Positions 22,101 to 32,463 of a stretch of 64,000 nucleotides of DNA are shown piece by piece. Source of the stretch: Posidonia oceanica (taxonomy: Eukaryota > Streptophyta > Magnoliopsida > Alismatales > Posidoniaceae); contig JAZBRS010000013.1 of assembly GCA_037176725.1 (NCBI GenBank), forward strand, positions 12,775,001-12,839,000, given 5' to 3'. The translations under genes were made by a program, and so were the position numbers. How positions within the stretch are numbered: the stretch's first letter is position 1; each line of letters opens with the position of its first letter. The notes beneath the pieces were generated by a model. That model did not search any database and was not told where the DNA came from. It saw only the letters and a list, made by a program, of their open reading frames with translations.

Positions 22101-24221
22101 TGCCTCGTGCGTGTCGATCACAATCGTTCCCGATTCGATCAAGTCCTGAATAGCGTTCCGCAGGGAGAAGCAATTGTCCGTCGAATGCCCGGCGCTTCGA
22201 TGGAAATTGCAGAAGAGGTCCGGCCTAAACCGATGCAGCAGAGGACTTGGTGGCGGACGAACCTCTGGGAACTTCAAGAGCGATGCAACCTTTGGCAAGA
22301 TGACCGTGAGCGGTTCCACCAGTGGGGCGAATCTCCGCTTCTCAATGGGTGGCCTTCTTTGCCTCTGGTATGAGCCTTGCTGAACCGGTGCGGCAGGATA
22401 GACCGGTCTAGCGGTGGTAGTGATGTGTAGTGTGGGTGGATTCCTAGGTGCAGGAGCGTACACCATCTGAGCTGGGGCAGGCCGGGATGGCAAGTGAACA
22501 GGCGCATCAGGGGAGTCGACGAATGCAACAGCGGTTTTCGGCGAGTCCTTCCTCTTCGGGCGGTTGTTGCTGCTGCCGCTGTTGTTGTTGGAGGCGCTGC
22601 TGTTGGCACTGTTACTGCTGATCACTGCTTGCTTAGCGAACGCAGAGAGAGCTGAGAAGTTGCCACTCCGCAAAGAACTCTCCACGCACGCTCCAGCTCT
22701 GATGAGTGCCGCAAAAGTAGTGACTGGTTGGATGCTAAGCAGAGCTCCGAGAGACGGCTGCGCCCCTTTGATAACGATCTCGATAGACTCCTTGTCAGAG
22801 GGTCTATCTCGAACCTGAGAGGCAAGGGCGCGCCAGCGGCCGACGTACTCCCCGAACGGCTCGCCAGAATTCTGCTTGATTGCGATCAAGTCCGCCCTCT
22901 TTGGGACCAGATCGAGGTTGAAGGAGTATTGTTCCAGGAACGCCTGACTGAGGTCGTTCCAAGTCTTGATGGCTGACATGTCAAGCGACGTAAACCACTT
23001 GAGTGCCGGCCCGGTCAAACTCTTCTGGAACAAACGGATCAGCAACCTCTCGTCAGCCTGAAGCTGAGCGAGATCACCGCAATACGCCTTCAAGTGTGCT
23101 ACGGGGCAGCCCCTACCATTATACTTCTCGAAGTCTGGGATCTTGAACTTCGGAGGGAGTACCGCCTCTGGAAAGCAGCAGAGGTCCCGGAATTGGTAGG
23201 TCTGGTGCTCAGTACCCTGCACTAGTCGTAGTGCTTTCTCCAAGACGTCCATCCGGTTATTGATGGGGTCTGGGATTGCTGCTATAGGAGAGGGATCAGC
23301 AGGGGTAGCGAGCACATACGCCGAATGGGTCGCACCTAAGTGCTCCTCCGGATCTACCATAGCGTCGCCTGGTGGAGCAACGGGATGGCCGGCGTATCCG
23401 TGCTGGGGGACTGTGTATGCAGGAGTGTATGCAGGATGCTGGACCTGATGCAGAGGAGAAGAGTAGATGCCATGCTGTGCTGTGATAGGGGTAGGATGAC
23501 GGAGCACCAGTTGCTGTACAGGCGGGGTGCCAGACAACGAGCCAGTGAGGTACTGGGCTCCAGCCGGTCCAAAGGACTGACCACCAGAGGGAAGTGGAGC
23601 GTGCTGTGCTAAGTGTTGTGCAGCAGGAGGCGGTAAACGGGCCCCCATCGTCGGAACCGTGAGCAGTTGAGACGATGGTCGAGGCGGAGGTGTGGAGGTC
23701 GATGCATGGAATGCAGGAACTGGCCTCCGAGGAACCTTAGGAACGACAAGAACAGAAGAAGGACGAACTGATAGAGCCATGCCCTGCAGTCTCTGGGCAA
23801 GCTCCATCAGGTGCTGGTACTGCGCTTCGGGCGTCTCGCCAGTGGGGACGCTGAAGTGCAGTGTCGGCGAAGGCTGAGAAACAAGTGGCACGGACACAGA
23901 CTGTCCGGGAGGAAAGGATTCTATAGCAAAGGTCGCAGCGACGGTGGAAGGGATGTCGAAAGCGACGTATCCCTGGGATGGAAGGGGCAGTGGCGTCTCC
24001 GAAACACGAGTAACGGTCGTCAAGATAGATTCGGCGACCGGATCCGAAGGAAGAGATGCTTGCCACTGTCCCGGGACGTACTGAGAACCTGGAGACGTCA
24101 GGGGAGGAAACCCTGGCATCGGAGGGGGAACAAGGGGGACAGAAGGAGCAACCGGAGGGGCCGGAACGGAAACACCCTCCATGACAGGAGTGAAGAGAGG
24201 CTCACTAACGTACTGGGCCAT
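19197..24221 (-). CDS. gag-pro: gag-pro polyprotein of element B (1674 aa)
   Basis: The start is ATG at 24221 (MAQYVSEPL). Residues 1-330 are Pro/Ser-rich. The capsid-like gag core spans about 339-545 (YQFRDLCCFPEA, FQKSLTGPALKWF, FLEQYSFNLDLVPKRADL, VGRWRALASQVRDRP). A zinc-knuckle-like motif CNFH, then GHSTDNC, is at 671-684. The protease is at about 1050-1165 with DNGSG at 1070 in place of the retroviral D-S/T-G, a form usual in Tat elements. A G-patch-like stretch (GYIKGTPLGRHGQG, then GLGYEP) follows at about 1240-1275. The last ~390 residues are a Ser/Ala/Thr/Pro-rich linker ending at a TAG in phase with pol. In Ogre elements this gag-pro/pol junction contains a spliced intron; whether that applies here is unknown. 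It supplies capsid, RNA binding and polyprotein cleavage in cytoplasmic particles. The non-autonomous element C has a broken relative of the gag part (54292-56479). Confidence 0.93.
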   Translation of the reverse strand: MAQYVSEPLFTPVMEGVSVPAPPVAPSVPLVPPPMPGFPPLTSPGSQYVPGQWQASLPSDPVAESILTTVTRVSETPLPLPSQGYVAFDIPSTVAATFAIESFPPGQSVSVPLVSQPSPTLHFSVPTGETPEAQYQHLMELAQRLQGMALSVRPSSVLVVPKVPRRPVPAFHASTSTPPPRPSSQLLTVPTMGARLPPPAAQHLAQHAPLPSGGQSFGPAGAQYLTGSLSGTPPVQQLVLRHPTPITAQHGIYSSPLHQVQHPAYTPAYTVPQHGYAGHPVAPPGDAMVDPEEHLGATHSAYVLATPADPSPIAAIPDPINNRMDVLEKALRLVQGTEHQTYQFRDLCCFPEAVLPPKFKIPDFEKYNGRGCPVAHLKAYCGDLAQLQADERLLIRLFQKSLTGPALKWFTSLDMSAIKTWNDLSQAFLEQYSFNLDLVPKRADLIAIKQNSGEPFGEYVGRWRALASQVRDRPSDKESIEIVIKGAQPSLGALLSIQPVTTFAALIRAGACVESSLRSGNFSALSAFAKQAVISSNSANSSASNNNSGSSNNRPKRKDSPKTAVAFVDSPDAPVHLPSRPAPAQMVYAPAPRNPPTLHITTTARPVYPAAPVQQGSYQRQRRPPIEKRRFAPLVEPLTVILPKVASLLKFPEVRPPPSPLLHRFRPDLFCNFHRSAGHSTDNCFSLRNAIQDLIESGTIVIDTHEASTQAHTHASAHSAVPPHSGITRQPLLEQSYPGGAGTSGIHSVFPSGPATSVVDPSDLISDISEPFPQDLYLAAVAGSESGIHLIRPRARPERPLAPPTVLPQAQSLVHLLARAQPSSPIHLLGRPQLHLLGRPQHAPAFPPQQPYPLQRPQYPVGPPVTPPVLAARAPVVIDLTLDTHRVPYSYATEMCAEVTRSGRVYRPPTPAIRPTHPRPVMPPPPSQPIADLTSSQPIASQIPAQPVVTQLPATTPLEPARTTPPLAKKSQPKADLTSQLKKVKADISIWDLIHTSAEHREAFLRLFQAARVSQSIEPSALESMVGLIAEPQVISFTSDELPPAGINHNQPLFVTVQFKNFRIPLTLVDNGSGLNVCPLRTATKLGFKAEDITPAVKGMTAFDNTHHDALGILIIRLAIGPVVFDVEFYVLDLKPNFNLLFGRPWLHKHQVLPSTLHRMIKYRHGDDVIVVMAENFEKERIEAVSPVSSQSIPFDPETSEALYRVNRCEPVNFIPDLERVNSLTVHSNPFRMVENVCHRWGYIKGTPLGRHGQGIAEPIVAVERRKSEGLGYEPKPNEDHSFQLNNPESAIPRDLTNFTSAGTLGSTDDQDTAPTEDWVCVEDYYSDEEQSGTTEAVPTGIAETVIRAEATQSIYSALPLAETAGSSAGPVAELASSHSFAATSASQVQTAAVQESETLLLVESSMLPAVTATSVPLSLSLEGQLINTVSSAAQPASASTPSGMQPARSASHPPDNQQQLSWQDPMASEAALSQLRPDTKGQLSTTFSGPLSPLKSTPAYAPTVTLAAYPSVAPLTCLFGPSTSELPPSDAPVSQIMQIPRAAIRLAAGPVPQAPGAYYVDFPSDEEEGVAIEAQVDSWMSDLELLYQEQIKSIAEDLAEHQAAERKGKAVVTDPPLQEDHASIMVLEEASAAPDSPRPDELITLQPEGGSRWFVQHMPHLSSIASGNAQISR

Positions 24222-24406
24222 TGCTGACCTAGATCACGTGAGAATAGGGCTGCGACGAGTGTTCAAGCGGTGAGTCCTAAGAGGCGCTATCGTCACAAAT
24301 GTGGATAGCTCAAAGGCGGAATGGTCGCGAATGAAGTCGCAAAAGGGGTGTCAACGGGGGTCGGTACTCGAGCTCTGGCAAAGGGGAACTCGCTTTACCG
24401 ATCACA

Positions 24407-24410
24407 CTGA
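24407..24410 (-). promoter_or_regulatory. Possible splice acceptor upstream of gag, element B
   Basis: On the minus strand a pyrimidine-rich run (TTTCCTTCTGTTGTG) ends in TCAG about 185 bp before the gag ATG. A similar site is at 54151-54154 in element C. Confidence 0.35.
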
Positions 24411-24570
24411 CACAACAGAAGGAAATTAGGGGTTAGAAACTAAAAGATGAATGCAAATGAGTTAATTAAATGGCATGAATGATATGCGTGCTTTCTAGTA
24501 TGCCCCCCTTACCTAACTAGTGTTTCCTAGCGAGGTAATCTACTTCGGGTATCTCTGGGTGTACGGGTCA

Positions 24571-24805
24571 CCGACTCAGGTCAGAAAATTAGGTTCCCTG
24601 TCTAACTCCCGGCCCAAAGCTCAGGAAATGACAGGGTGGTGCGTTGGTGGCCTCTACCCCGCCAAAGCGTGGGTGGTACCCTCTACTAACACCGACACGA
24701 CCCCCGGACGAGGGGGGACAGACCGACTGACTCGTGCCACGCCCAAAGTGGTGGAACAAGAAGCCGGGACCGTCCTTCGCAGACTAATAGGTGGACTCAG
24801 ATGAG
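24571..24805 (-). other. Conserved leader block of element B, packaging-signal candidate
   Basis: On the sense strand this ~235 bp block runs from TGAGTCCACC through GGACGGTCCCGG, CGGGGGTCG, GAGGGTACCACCCACGC and GAGGCCACCAACGCACCACC to TTCTGACCTGAGTC. It aligns along its length with 53774-54005 of element C. It contains a CCCCC/GGGGG hairpin. Structured, conserved and downstream of the primer site, it is placed where RNA packaging signals lie in retroelements (inference). Confidence 0.65.
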
Positions 24806-25530
24806 GAGAATGCATGCCCTATATGATGCTTATGCAAATGATTAAAGTCTTTTATCTTGCACATTTTATTAACCCAAGGGGGTGAAGGATTGTTCAGAGT
24901 CTCTAGTTGCTCCTAGAAGTTCTTTTTACTTGCGGTTTTTAGTTAACCATGGGGAAAGCAAACAAGTCTCTACTATCCTAGGCATGGCATGTGCGAAAGG
25001 GAAAAAAATCAGTCAAGCATGGCAGGCAAACAATCATACAACACAACAAAAGGCAAGTGCTTGGCATGTGCAGGTGTTTGTGAGCATGATGGTGAAAAAA
25101 AACATTCATTAAGTCAAAAGGCACGTATGCAAGGCATGTGCGTGCATAGTGACATAGCAGAGGTGTAAAAGAAGCATTCAACATTCAAAAAGCATGTATT
25201 GTGGCCAAACAAGTATGTAGACATGCAATGTGCGATAACTAAAGCAGTAATAAGCAAGTTAGGCAAAGCAAGTAAAGGCAAGCAAGCGGTAAAGGAAGCA
25301 AAAGCAGAAGCAGGGAAACAAGTAAATAAACAAGCACAGAAGTAAAGCTAAGCAAAAAGAGCGCAAACCGAGGCGAAAGAGGTGCAAAACCTAAGCAAAG
25401 TAGCCACGAAGCGACTTTCTAGGAGTTTGCACAGAAAAACGAGCAAAACAGGCAAAAGAGGCAAGCAAAGGCAAGCAAAACTGCGAAAGCGGGCGAGCAA
25501 AAAGCCAGGAACGAAAGCTGGAGTCTAGCA

Positions 25531-25548
25531 TCCCCAGCAGAGTCGCCA
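25531..25548 (-). other. Primer-binding site of element B (tRNA-Arg)
   Basis: The minus strand reads TGGCGACTCTGCTGGGGA, one base from the CCA LTR end. It matches the 3' end of plant tRNA-Arg with one difference from element C's site. This fixes the 5' LTR boundary and strand. Confidence 0.9.
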
Positions 25549-25662
25549 CTGTAGCGATCCCGATCGGAATCAGGCTCGCTATTTAGCGGCAATTGGATCC
25601 GAGGAAGAGGCTCGACTCGAAAACACTTAAAATCGAGGAGAAAAGAGAAAGATAAGACAAAT

Positions 25663-25673
25663 CAGAGTCGCCA
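25663..25673 (-). other. PBS-like partial copy inside 5' LTR of B
   Basis: The minus strand reads TGGCGACTCTG, identical to the first 11 bases of the true primer site 125 bp downstream, including the T that distinguishes B from C and D. Confidence 0.7.
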
Positions 25674-25845
25674 CCATGTCTATTAACGGGAGACAAGGAA
25701 AATCGGGGAGATGCGTGAATTAACACGCAAAACCAAGCAAGAAATGCAAAGCAAAGCAATGCAAAGGAAACAAATGCAAATACATGCAAATGAGATGACT
25801 CTAGCCTAGGATAAGGGCAGTACGGTTATTGCGGGCCAAAAGACA

Positions 25846-25919
25846 GGGCAAGGACTCCTGTTACGTGCGGGGAAGGTGTTAGGCACCCCCGACACGCCCG
25901 AGAATCGGTCTTTCTAGGC
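25846..25919 (-). other. Conserved Tat LTR module, 5' LTR of B
   Basis: Same block as 4061-4134, with GGTGCCTAACACC able to form a short GGTG/CACC hairpin. Confidence 0.8.
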
Positions 25920-28586
25920 TTACGCTCGCATACGCAGGGAAATGCAGGATTGAATGCCTATGTGCCTATGAATGCCTAAATGAATGCTCAAGGTGTGCTT
26001 TAAGTGGAGAGATGCAGGGCAAGGAAGTAAACGTGCTGTCTAAGTGCTCAGCTACGCTGTCTGTGTTCCGAACCGGGCGAAACCTAGCTCGTGAGAACTC
26101 CAGGCAGTAAACATCACAGCCCTATATGCAAACGCAAGCGAAATAGCAAAACAACGACAAAACCATGCAATGCGATCGACATGCAAGAGAAAACGGCGTA
26201 AAACACGCAAAACGAGGTGAAAAACAAGAAAGCGCGCAAAACGGTGCAAAAAGACAAGGTCGGCACGCAAAACGGGCGACAAAGCAAGGCGGCACGTGAA
26301 TCGGTGCAAAAGACGATGTTGGGCACTCAAAACTGTGCCAAAAACAGGCACGCAAAACGGTGCCAAAACAAGAGCGGGCACGCAAAACGGTGCCAAAAGC
26401 TACGAGATAAAACCTCGGAAAAGCCGTGCGAATGCAAATGCAAGGAAAAGATTAGAAGCAGTAAAAGGAGAAGTAGAACAACGCATGTGTGAGAACAGGC
26501 GCTGTTCGGGGCCACACAGAGTAGGTGTGAAGACCTACAAAGGGGAGAGTGAGCAAACGGGGGGATTACCACCTCTTTGCGACCGTTTCCCGCTAAATCG
26601 TTCCACGGTGTGTCTCGCACGCTGCCCAAAGCTCGCGATGCGATCGGATCGTGGAAAAGGGGGAAGGAAGTCACATTAAGTGGTGAATCCAAGGAAAACA
26701 CAACACAAAACACCCAAGAGTACGCGAAACAGGGATCTGAGTTGATAGACAAGAAGAGGAGGTCCTATTCTACATGCTCAAAGAGACAGAAATCGAAAAC
26801 GAGGAAAACTATGCAAATGGCATGCAAATGAATGCAATGCAGGGGTTCAGGAGGACATACCTGGAAATCCGAGAGCCTGATCTGAGATTTGTCTAGTCCA
26901 TGCTGAAGAGCGCTTCGCTGCGGTCGCCTGGGCAGCTTACTTGAGAAGATCCAACGGCCGGATTGGAAAATATCGCAGCTTCAAGGCAGGAAGGCCAGAA
27001 CAGGGGAGAAGAACATATCTAGGTGTTCAGGAGGTCCTAGGGGTGTGCAAAAGGTCCTCCCAAGTGAAGGGGAGCTAAAGGTGCTTAGTGTGTGCAAAGG
27101 GATGCTAAAATGCAAAGCTAAATGAATGCAGGATGCATGCAAGATGCAAGAAAAGACAAGAGGGGAATTTTTAGAAAAACAGAGGTTCAAATGCCATTTT
27201 TGAAAAAGAAAAGGAGGCTAAAAGCAAATTTTCAAAAAGGATGGGGCCCACAGGAGAGAGTTTTGAAAATAGGAGAGGGCAGAGGGCTTTATTTTGCAAA
27301 AGATTGGGTTCAGAAAGCTATTTTGAAAAGAGGGTATGCGTCAGAAGAAGTTTTGAAAACAAATGGAAATCAGAGTGTAATTTTGGAAAAAAACTAGGGT
27401 CTAAAGTGCAAATTTTCCAGAAAACAGGGTTCTGGGAAGTCCGGGGATGCAAGTGGAGGGTCTACATGCAATTTTGTAAGCATAGGAGCTAAGATGCAAC
27501 TTTAGGGGCAAAACAGTCTTTTTACATGATTTTTAAAGGATGCAAGGACCTGTGTGTGATTTTTGAATCATGCAGGGGTCAAATATGCAATTTTATATGG
27601 TAAACATGCTCTGAAATCAGTAGACAGGACTGATGTGCAATTTTTGGAAAAAACAGGGTTAAAAATGCAATGCAATAAGCAAAAATGCATGCAAAATATT
27701 ACTGTCCATTTAAAATGGACCTAAATGCAAAAATGCAAAGCCATGAGGCAAAACATGCAATGCAGCATGTAAAAATCAAAATAAAACCTAAGTTTCTACA
27801 GTGCAGAGGATGAAAATGCAAAAATGAGAAAAAACAGGGGGTCAGAATGCAATATGATATGGTAAAATTAATGCATTTAAATTAAATGAACTACTGCAGG
27901 ACCTATGTGCAAATATTGAAAACAGAGGGGCTGATGCATAAAATTTTATAACTAAACAGCACAGTAAAAGGACTGAAAAGAAAATACTGAAAAACACAGA
28001 CATTCAGAGCAATTTAGCATGGTTTTAAATAAAAAACATAGCAACTTAAATGATAGAAGGACCAGAATGCAAAAATGAAAGAACTTAGGCTAAGCATGCA
28101 ATATTCACCAAAAAACTATATTAATGCGAAAATAAATGCACAGTAACGGCCGGCGGAGACGAGCACTGTAGCAGTGAGCTACCAGAGCTCGCGGCCGCCG
28201 GCACGGGGAGGCTGTGGAGGCGCGGACGATCGGAAGAGGTGCTCCCGACGCTGACGGAGGTCTGACAGCGATTGGCGGAGGTCGACGCGGACTGGAACGA
28301 GCTGGAGCGGTCGCCGGAGGTCTGCAGAGCTTCAGAAGCTTCGTCCGGCCGATCGACGCAGCGACGCTGCGTTCTGAGGGTCGGAGAACGTTCCTGAGAC
28401 CCGTGCGGACCTGAGGCAACCACCGAAGCTGCGTTCCGCTGCCCGGAGCGACGAGACGACCGGAGAACTGCGCCGGAGAAGACGACCGGAGCGGCGAGCA
28501 GAAACAGGGCAGGAGGGCCGGGAACCTACTTCTAAGGGGCTGAGAAGCAACAAGGGAAGAAGAGGGAGCTGAGGGTATAGGGAATT

Positions 28587-28588
28587 AC
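28587..28588 (-). promoter_or_regulatory. Possible splice donor in 5' LTR of B
   Basis: The minus strand reads CCAG then GTAATT. The aligned site in the other LTR (6810-6811) reads TCAG then GTGAAC, so the GT is kept although the neighbourhood has diverged. With 24407 as acceptor it would remove ~4.2 kb, including U5, primer site and leader block. Confidence 0.3.
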
Positions 28589-29512
28589 CTGGCTCCGCGT
28601 CTGAAACATCCTCCCGACCTCAGCAGTTCCGGAGCTGGCCGGCGACGTTCGTCCAGTCGCTGCGGTGGTCGTCGGGCACTTGTGGAGGTTGGAGCTGCTT
28701 CAGGACGATCTTCCGGTGCTTCCCAGACGTCCGGACGCGAGCTTCGAAGCTCGGGCTAAGATCTGGCAATTTTTGGGTTCGGCAAAGTGACTGGAGGTGG
28801 GGGGGACTGTTGCTGCTTGTCGGACTGGATGGAGCCCTCCGGGAAGTTGCTGGGAGCTCGAGGAGTGGATCTGGATGATTGGCTTGGATTTCTGGAGAGT
28901 GTGGAGTGAGATAGGAGATTGGGTTCGTTTCTGGTCTGAAGGAGGGGTAAGTGTTTGTGGTGAAGATTTCGGTCTGTGGTGAGGGAGAGGGCTGAAGATC
29001 AGGTGTTTTGGGAAGGTGGATGTCTGGTGATTATCTGGGTGGAGTTTGGAAGGAAGTAGTGGACTGGAGCGAAGGGAATTAAGAAGGGAGTTAGGTTGGG
29101 TTCAGTTGGCTTTTCAGGTGGATTTCTGGGGTGGTTTCAGTGGTGGAGGATGAAGGCTGGTTGCTGGGTGGATTTGGGGGAGCAATTTGGAGAAGTATGA
29201 AGGCTGGGAAAGGTTTTGGTTTACTGGAAAATGAAGAGGTCGGTTGGCTGTGGATTTCAGGGGGAAAAAGGAGAAGAATTTGGGTGGAGGATGCTGGGGA
29301 ATTGGAGGCCTCTCTCCGGGATGCCAAGGAGGACACTCAGGCACTCTTTTCTCACTCTCTCCTCTGGAATTAGAAGGTGAAGAGGAGGAAGAAGGGAGGT
29401 CACTCAGGTGGAGGAAGTTGGATTCGATCTCTGGTTTTGCTAACGCTGGTTCTCTCTGATTGCTCACACTGATTGCCCACCGAAGAAGATCCTCTGAAGG
29501 AATGAACGGAGG

Positions 29513-29520
29513 CTTATATG
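29513..29520 (-). promoter_or_regulatory. TATA box of element B promoter
   Basis: The minus strand reads CATATAAG in a GC-rich neighbourhood, about 1.9 kb into the 5' LTR. This is the best promoter candidate for the element. Confidence 0.5.
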
Positions 29521-31422
29521 AGGAGGAGCTGGCCGCTGGCGCGCTGCTGAATTTGAATTCAATCGGCGGCACTGCAGCAGACAGGAGACGGCGAGGCGAC
29601 CGGCATTGAAAGCTTCCGAAAAAGATGCTGAGATGGAAGAGAGGCGGCGAGCTGCTGGTGCTGATTGGATGGGAGGTCGAATTTCAAATGGAGGAGGGAA
29701 CTCTGTTGCAGCTGCTCGCGGGAGAAAAAATGGTGGAAAGAAAAACGCAGAAGGTTGAGGAAGAAGAAGGAAGAAGGAGGCCGGGCTGTGGGCCGAAAAA
29801 GAAAAAAGAAAAGAAATAAAGGAGGAAGGGAGAAACGGGCCAACGGGCCCAGTAAGGAAGAGAAGGAAAGAAAAATGGGAAAGAAGGAAGAAAGAGAGGG
29901 AAAAGTGAGGAAATAAAATAAGTAAAAATGAACTAAAAATAAATAAAAATATTAGAAAGGTTGTGATGTGAATTAGGATTTTAATTAAATTTTTTAATGG
30001 CCATTTTGGGTTGATTAGTGTGTTTTGGGCTTGATTAGGGTTTTAAGGTTTTGGTTTTGCTTTTAATTAGTTTTCACTTGATTAAGTGTTTGTTAAACCT
30101 TTTTTTAAATTGTTTTAAAAATTGTGTTTCCCTTGTTGGGCACTTAGGATATTGATTAGGGTTTTTTAGGATTTATTTTCGTATTAATCAGGATTGTTTT
30201 TGGGTTTTTAGTTTTAGTCTTCTAGGGTTTTCTTTTCTTAAGTCTTTCAAATTATGCTTTGATTTTTATTTGTTGATTTTTCTTGAAGTTTTTAGTTAGA
30301 TTTCTCTGGTTTGATGGGGTGTTTTTAAGTCTTTTAAATGGGTTTTTCTTTTCCTTTTAATTAAGTTTTTTAATTTGTTTTTTTTTTCTTAGGTTTGTTA
30401 GGTTAAGTCTTTTGCTTCTTTAATTACTTGTTTTAATGTTTGTTTTTTTATTCTTCTTTTTAAGATTTGTTTTTTAATTCTTCTGATGGGGTTTTTACCT
30501 TCGGTGGGTTTTGATTTCATTTTAGTTTTTTCCTTGATTTTTCAGTGTTTTCTTTTGGTTTGTTTTGCATTTTTTAGCTTACATGCTTGGTTTTCCTTTT
30601 AGCTTGATTTAGTTAAGTTTAGGTTTTTAATTGCTTGTTTAATGTTTTTTAATTATTTTTCTTAGGGTTCTGATTTGTTTCTTTTATGTTTTGGGGTTTT
30701 CTCAGATTTTTAGGGGTTTTTATGGATTTTTGCAAAAGAGAGAAAGGGGAAAAGAGAAAGAAGAAGAGAAGGGAAAAAGGAAGAATAAAGGGAAAAGAGA
30801 TGAGTTGAAGGAAAAGGATTTTTTGAAAATTAGGGAAAGTGTTAAAAATAAAGTAAAAATAGGAATAAGATAGAGGAAGCATAGAAGCACAAAGGGGGCC
30901 CACAGCCAAGCAAGAAAAGGAGCAAGAAGGGGATGAAAAGAGAGATGATAATCAGGAGAGAGAGAGAGGAGAGAGAAAATGATAATCCCGGAGAGAGAAA
31001 AGGATAATTTGGGTGAATGGAGGTCTTAAAGGTCTTGGAATGGAATGAAAATTGGTGAGTGGGCAGTCTAGGGTTTGAGGTGTTGGTTCTGAAGTTTTGG
31101 TTTGATTCTAAGAAGGTTTTGGAAGGGTTTTGAGGTGTAGAAAAGGGGAGTTTTGCCTAGGTTTTCTAGGGTTTTTGGGAATGGTCTAATGTTTGAGATT
31201 TTCTAAGTTCTTGGGTAGGTTTGCTAAGTGGGTGTTGGTGGGTTTTCCTATGGATTTTGGTTAGGTTTTGAGCTTGGGAAGAGGGGTAAAGGCTTAGGTC
31301 AAGTTGGCTTGATTTTGAAGGGTAAAGAAGAGGGTTAGGGTTTGGTTTTGGTTTAGGTTTGAGTCCAGCAATCACCAGGAGGGCTCCAAGTGGTCCAAGC
31401 CTGCCAAGATGGGGTGTCAACA

Positions 31423-32463
31423 GCTACAGCATGGTTCTGGAAGCCAGCGCACCATGTCTTTCGCTTCGGCAGGACAGAGCTGAATCCTACGCTGGAGGAG
31501 GTGCGCTGGATCTACGGCTTCTCCAAGATCATGGGACCTCCAGTCTTCATGAGGCGCGATGGATAGACTGCGGTCCTGAGCCAGCTGACTGGGCTCTCTA
31601 CCAAAAGCTGCCAACAAAGACTGATCTGCACCAGCGGGCCCACGCTCCTACTTCGCCTAGCATATTTTGACGTAGTTATGGAAAGGCGTGCTGAACTCGG
31701 AGACAAGCTGTGGCTCTAGGGATTTGTCACCCGTTTTCTGGGCGAACTGATCTTCACGCATGGCCGAATGACAGTTGCAATCGAGATTGCTGAGATTGCA
31801 CTTGCAATGGTGACCCGACAGATCGACCTGGCACCAGTCATCCTTGCAGAGACTTACCGCGGGCTGCACCACGTCGTGCACCGCTGCCGCCAGTTCCATG
31901 GCTACAAAGTACTTGTGCAGATCTGGCTGGCTGCACACCTGGAGATGGATCTTTTGCGCCCTCAGAGGCATGCCATTGAAACATACTGCAGCAGTGGTCA
32001 TGTAAGAACTATCAAGAGCGTACCAAAAGAGTACCAGAAGCTGTCTGAGCTGATGGATGATGCAGTAACTTGGCGAATCATCTCATCCGCAGCTGAACCC
32101 TTCACCGTCTTCTTCAATGCTCGCGACACGCGACTCGTGGTGCTGCCAGGATTCATCGGGGGTGTGGAGTACCACCCTATCCGGGTTATGCGGCAGTTTG
32201 GCTACCGACAGGGCGCTTTTATTGATAGCACCGCGCCCAGACTCATGCAGACTTACCCGCTCAGCACAACAGCATCAACGACAGTGCTAGCAGACCTGAT
32301 GCGACATGGGGTCAAGTCTACAGATATCGCCGCTGTGAAGGGCTCAGGATGTACTTCTGAGTATGTCGCTGAGGTGCAGGGACTCTAGCCCCTCAACGAA
32401 ATTACTCCTAGCGCCCCCCAGTTCCCCAACTCCTACAAAGCAAAGAAGGCCCGACTTGACTAG
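31423..32463 (+). pseudogene. DUF7745-like extra ORF of element D, broken
   Basis: One frame reads FWKPAHHVFRFGRTELNPTL through LIFTHGRM, YRGLHHVVHRC and EPFTVFFNARD to SYKAKKARLD and a TAG at 32461-32463. It is clearly the relative of 12715-13917 but on the other strand and more diverged. Three in-frame TAG codons (31564-31566, 31717-31719, 32386-32388) break it. The first ~55 codons are absent, cut by the LTR of element B. The position before repeats, polypurine tract and 3' LTR matches element B, so the ORF is a standing part of both families. Confidence 0.85.

Larger units (their letters stand above)
24222..25530 (-). other. 5' leader of element B (gene-free)
   Basis: About 1.3 kb between primer site and gag start. 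Near the primer site (25210-25520) it is A-rich with many AAGCAAA motifs. The middle contains the conserved block 24571-24805. A splice-acceptor-like site is at 24407-24410. There is no convincing ORF. Confidence 0.75.
3765..31422 (-). mobile_element. Element B: near-complete Tat/Ogre-type Ty3/gypsy LTR retrotransposon
   Basis: Two related ~5.9 kb LTRs flank a 15.9 kb internal region. Read on the minus strand the order is LTR, tRNA-Arg primer site, leader, gag-pro, pol (RT, RNase H, archaeal-type RNase H, integrase), DUF7745-like ORF, minisatellites, polypurine tract, LTR. The second RNase H and the extra ORF place it in the Tat lineage (established knowledge of that lineage). Flanking 5-mers are GATAC (3760-3764) and GCTAC (31423-31427), a one-base-mismatched candidate target duplication. 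But the left flank is a minus-strand copy of the same family and the right flank a plus-strand element of another family, so the two ends may not come from one insertion event. Confidence 0.9.
25550..31422 (-). repeat. 5' LTR of element B (5873 bp)
   Basis: It runs from TGTTGACACC at 31422 to GATCGCTACA at 25550 on the sense strand, next to the primer site. It aligns with 3765-9684. The sense order is T-rich upstream part, GC-rich promoter region with a TATA box, possible splice donor, A/T-rich repeat field, GCAAAACG repeats (26150-26440), and conserved modules (25663-25673, 25846-25919). The centre (about 28120-29900) differs strongly from the partner LTR. Confidence 0.9.

Noticed and set aside
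21118..24227. Plus-strand open frames across gag-pro and pol of element B
   Set aside because: They are antisense shadows of the coding strand, without domains.
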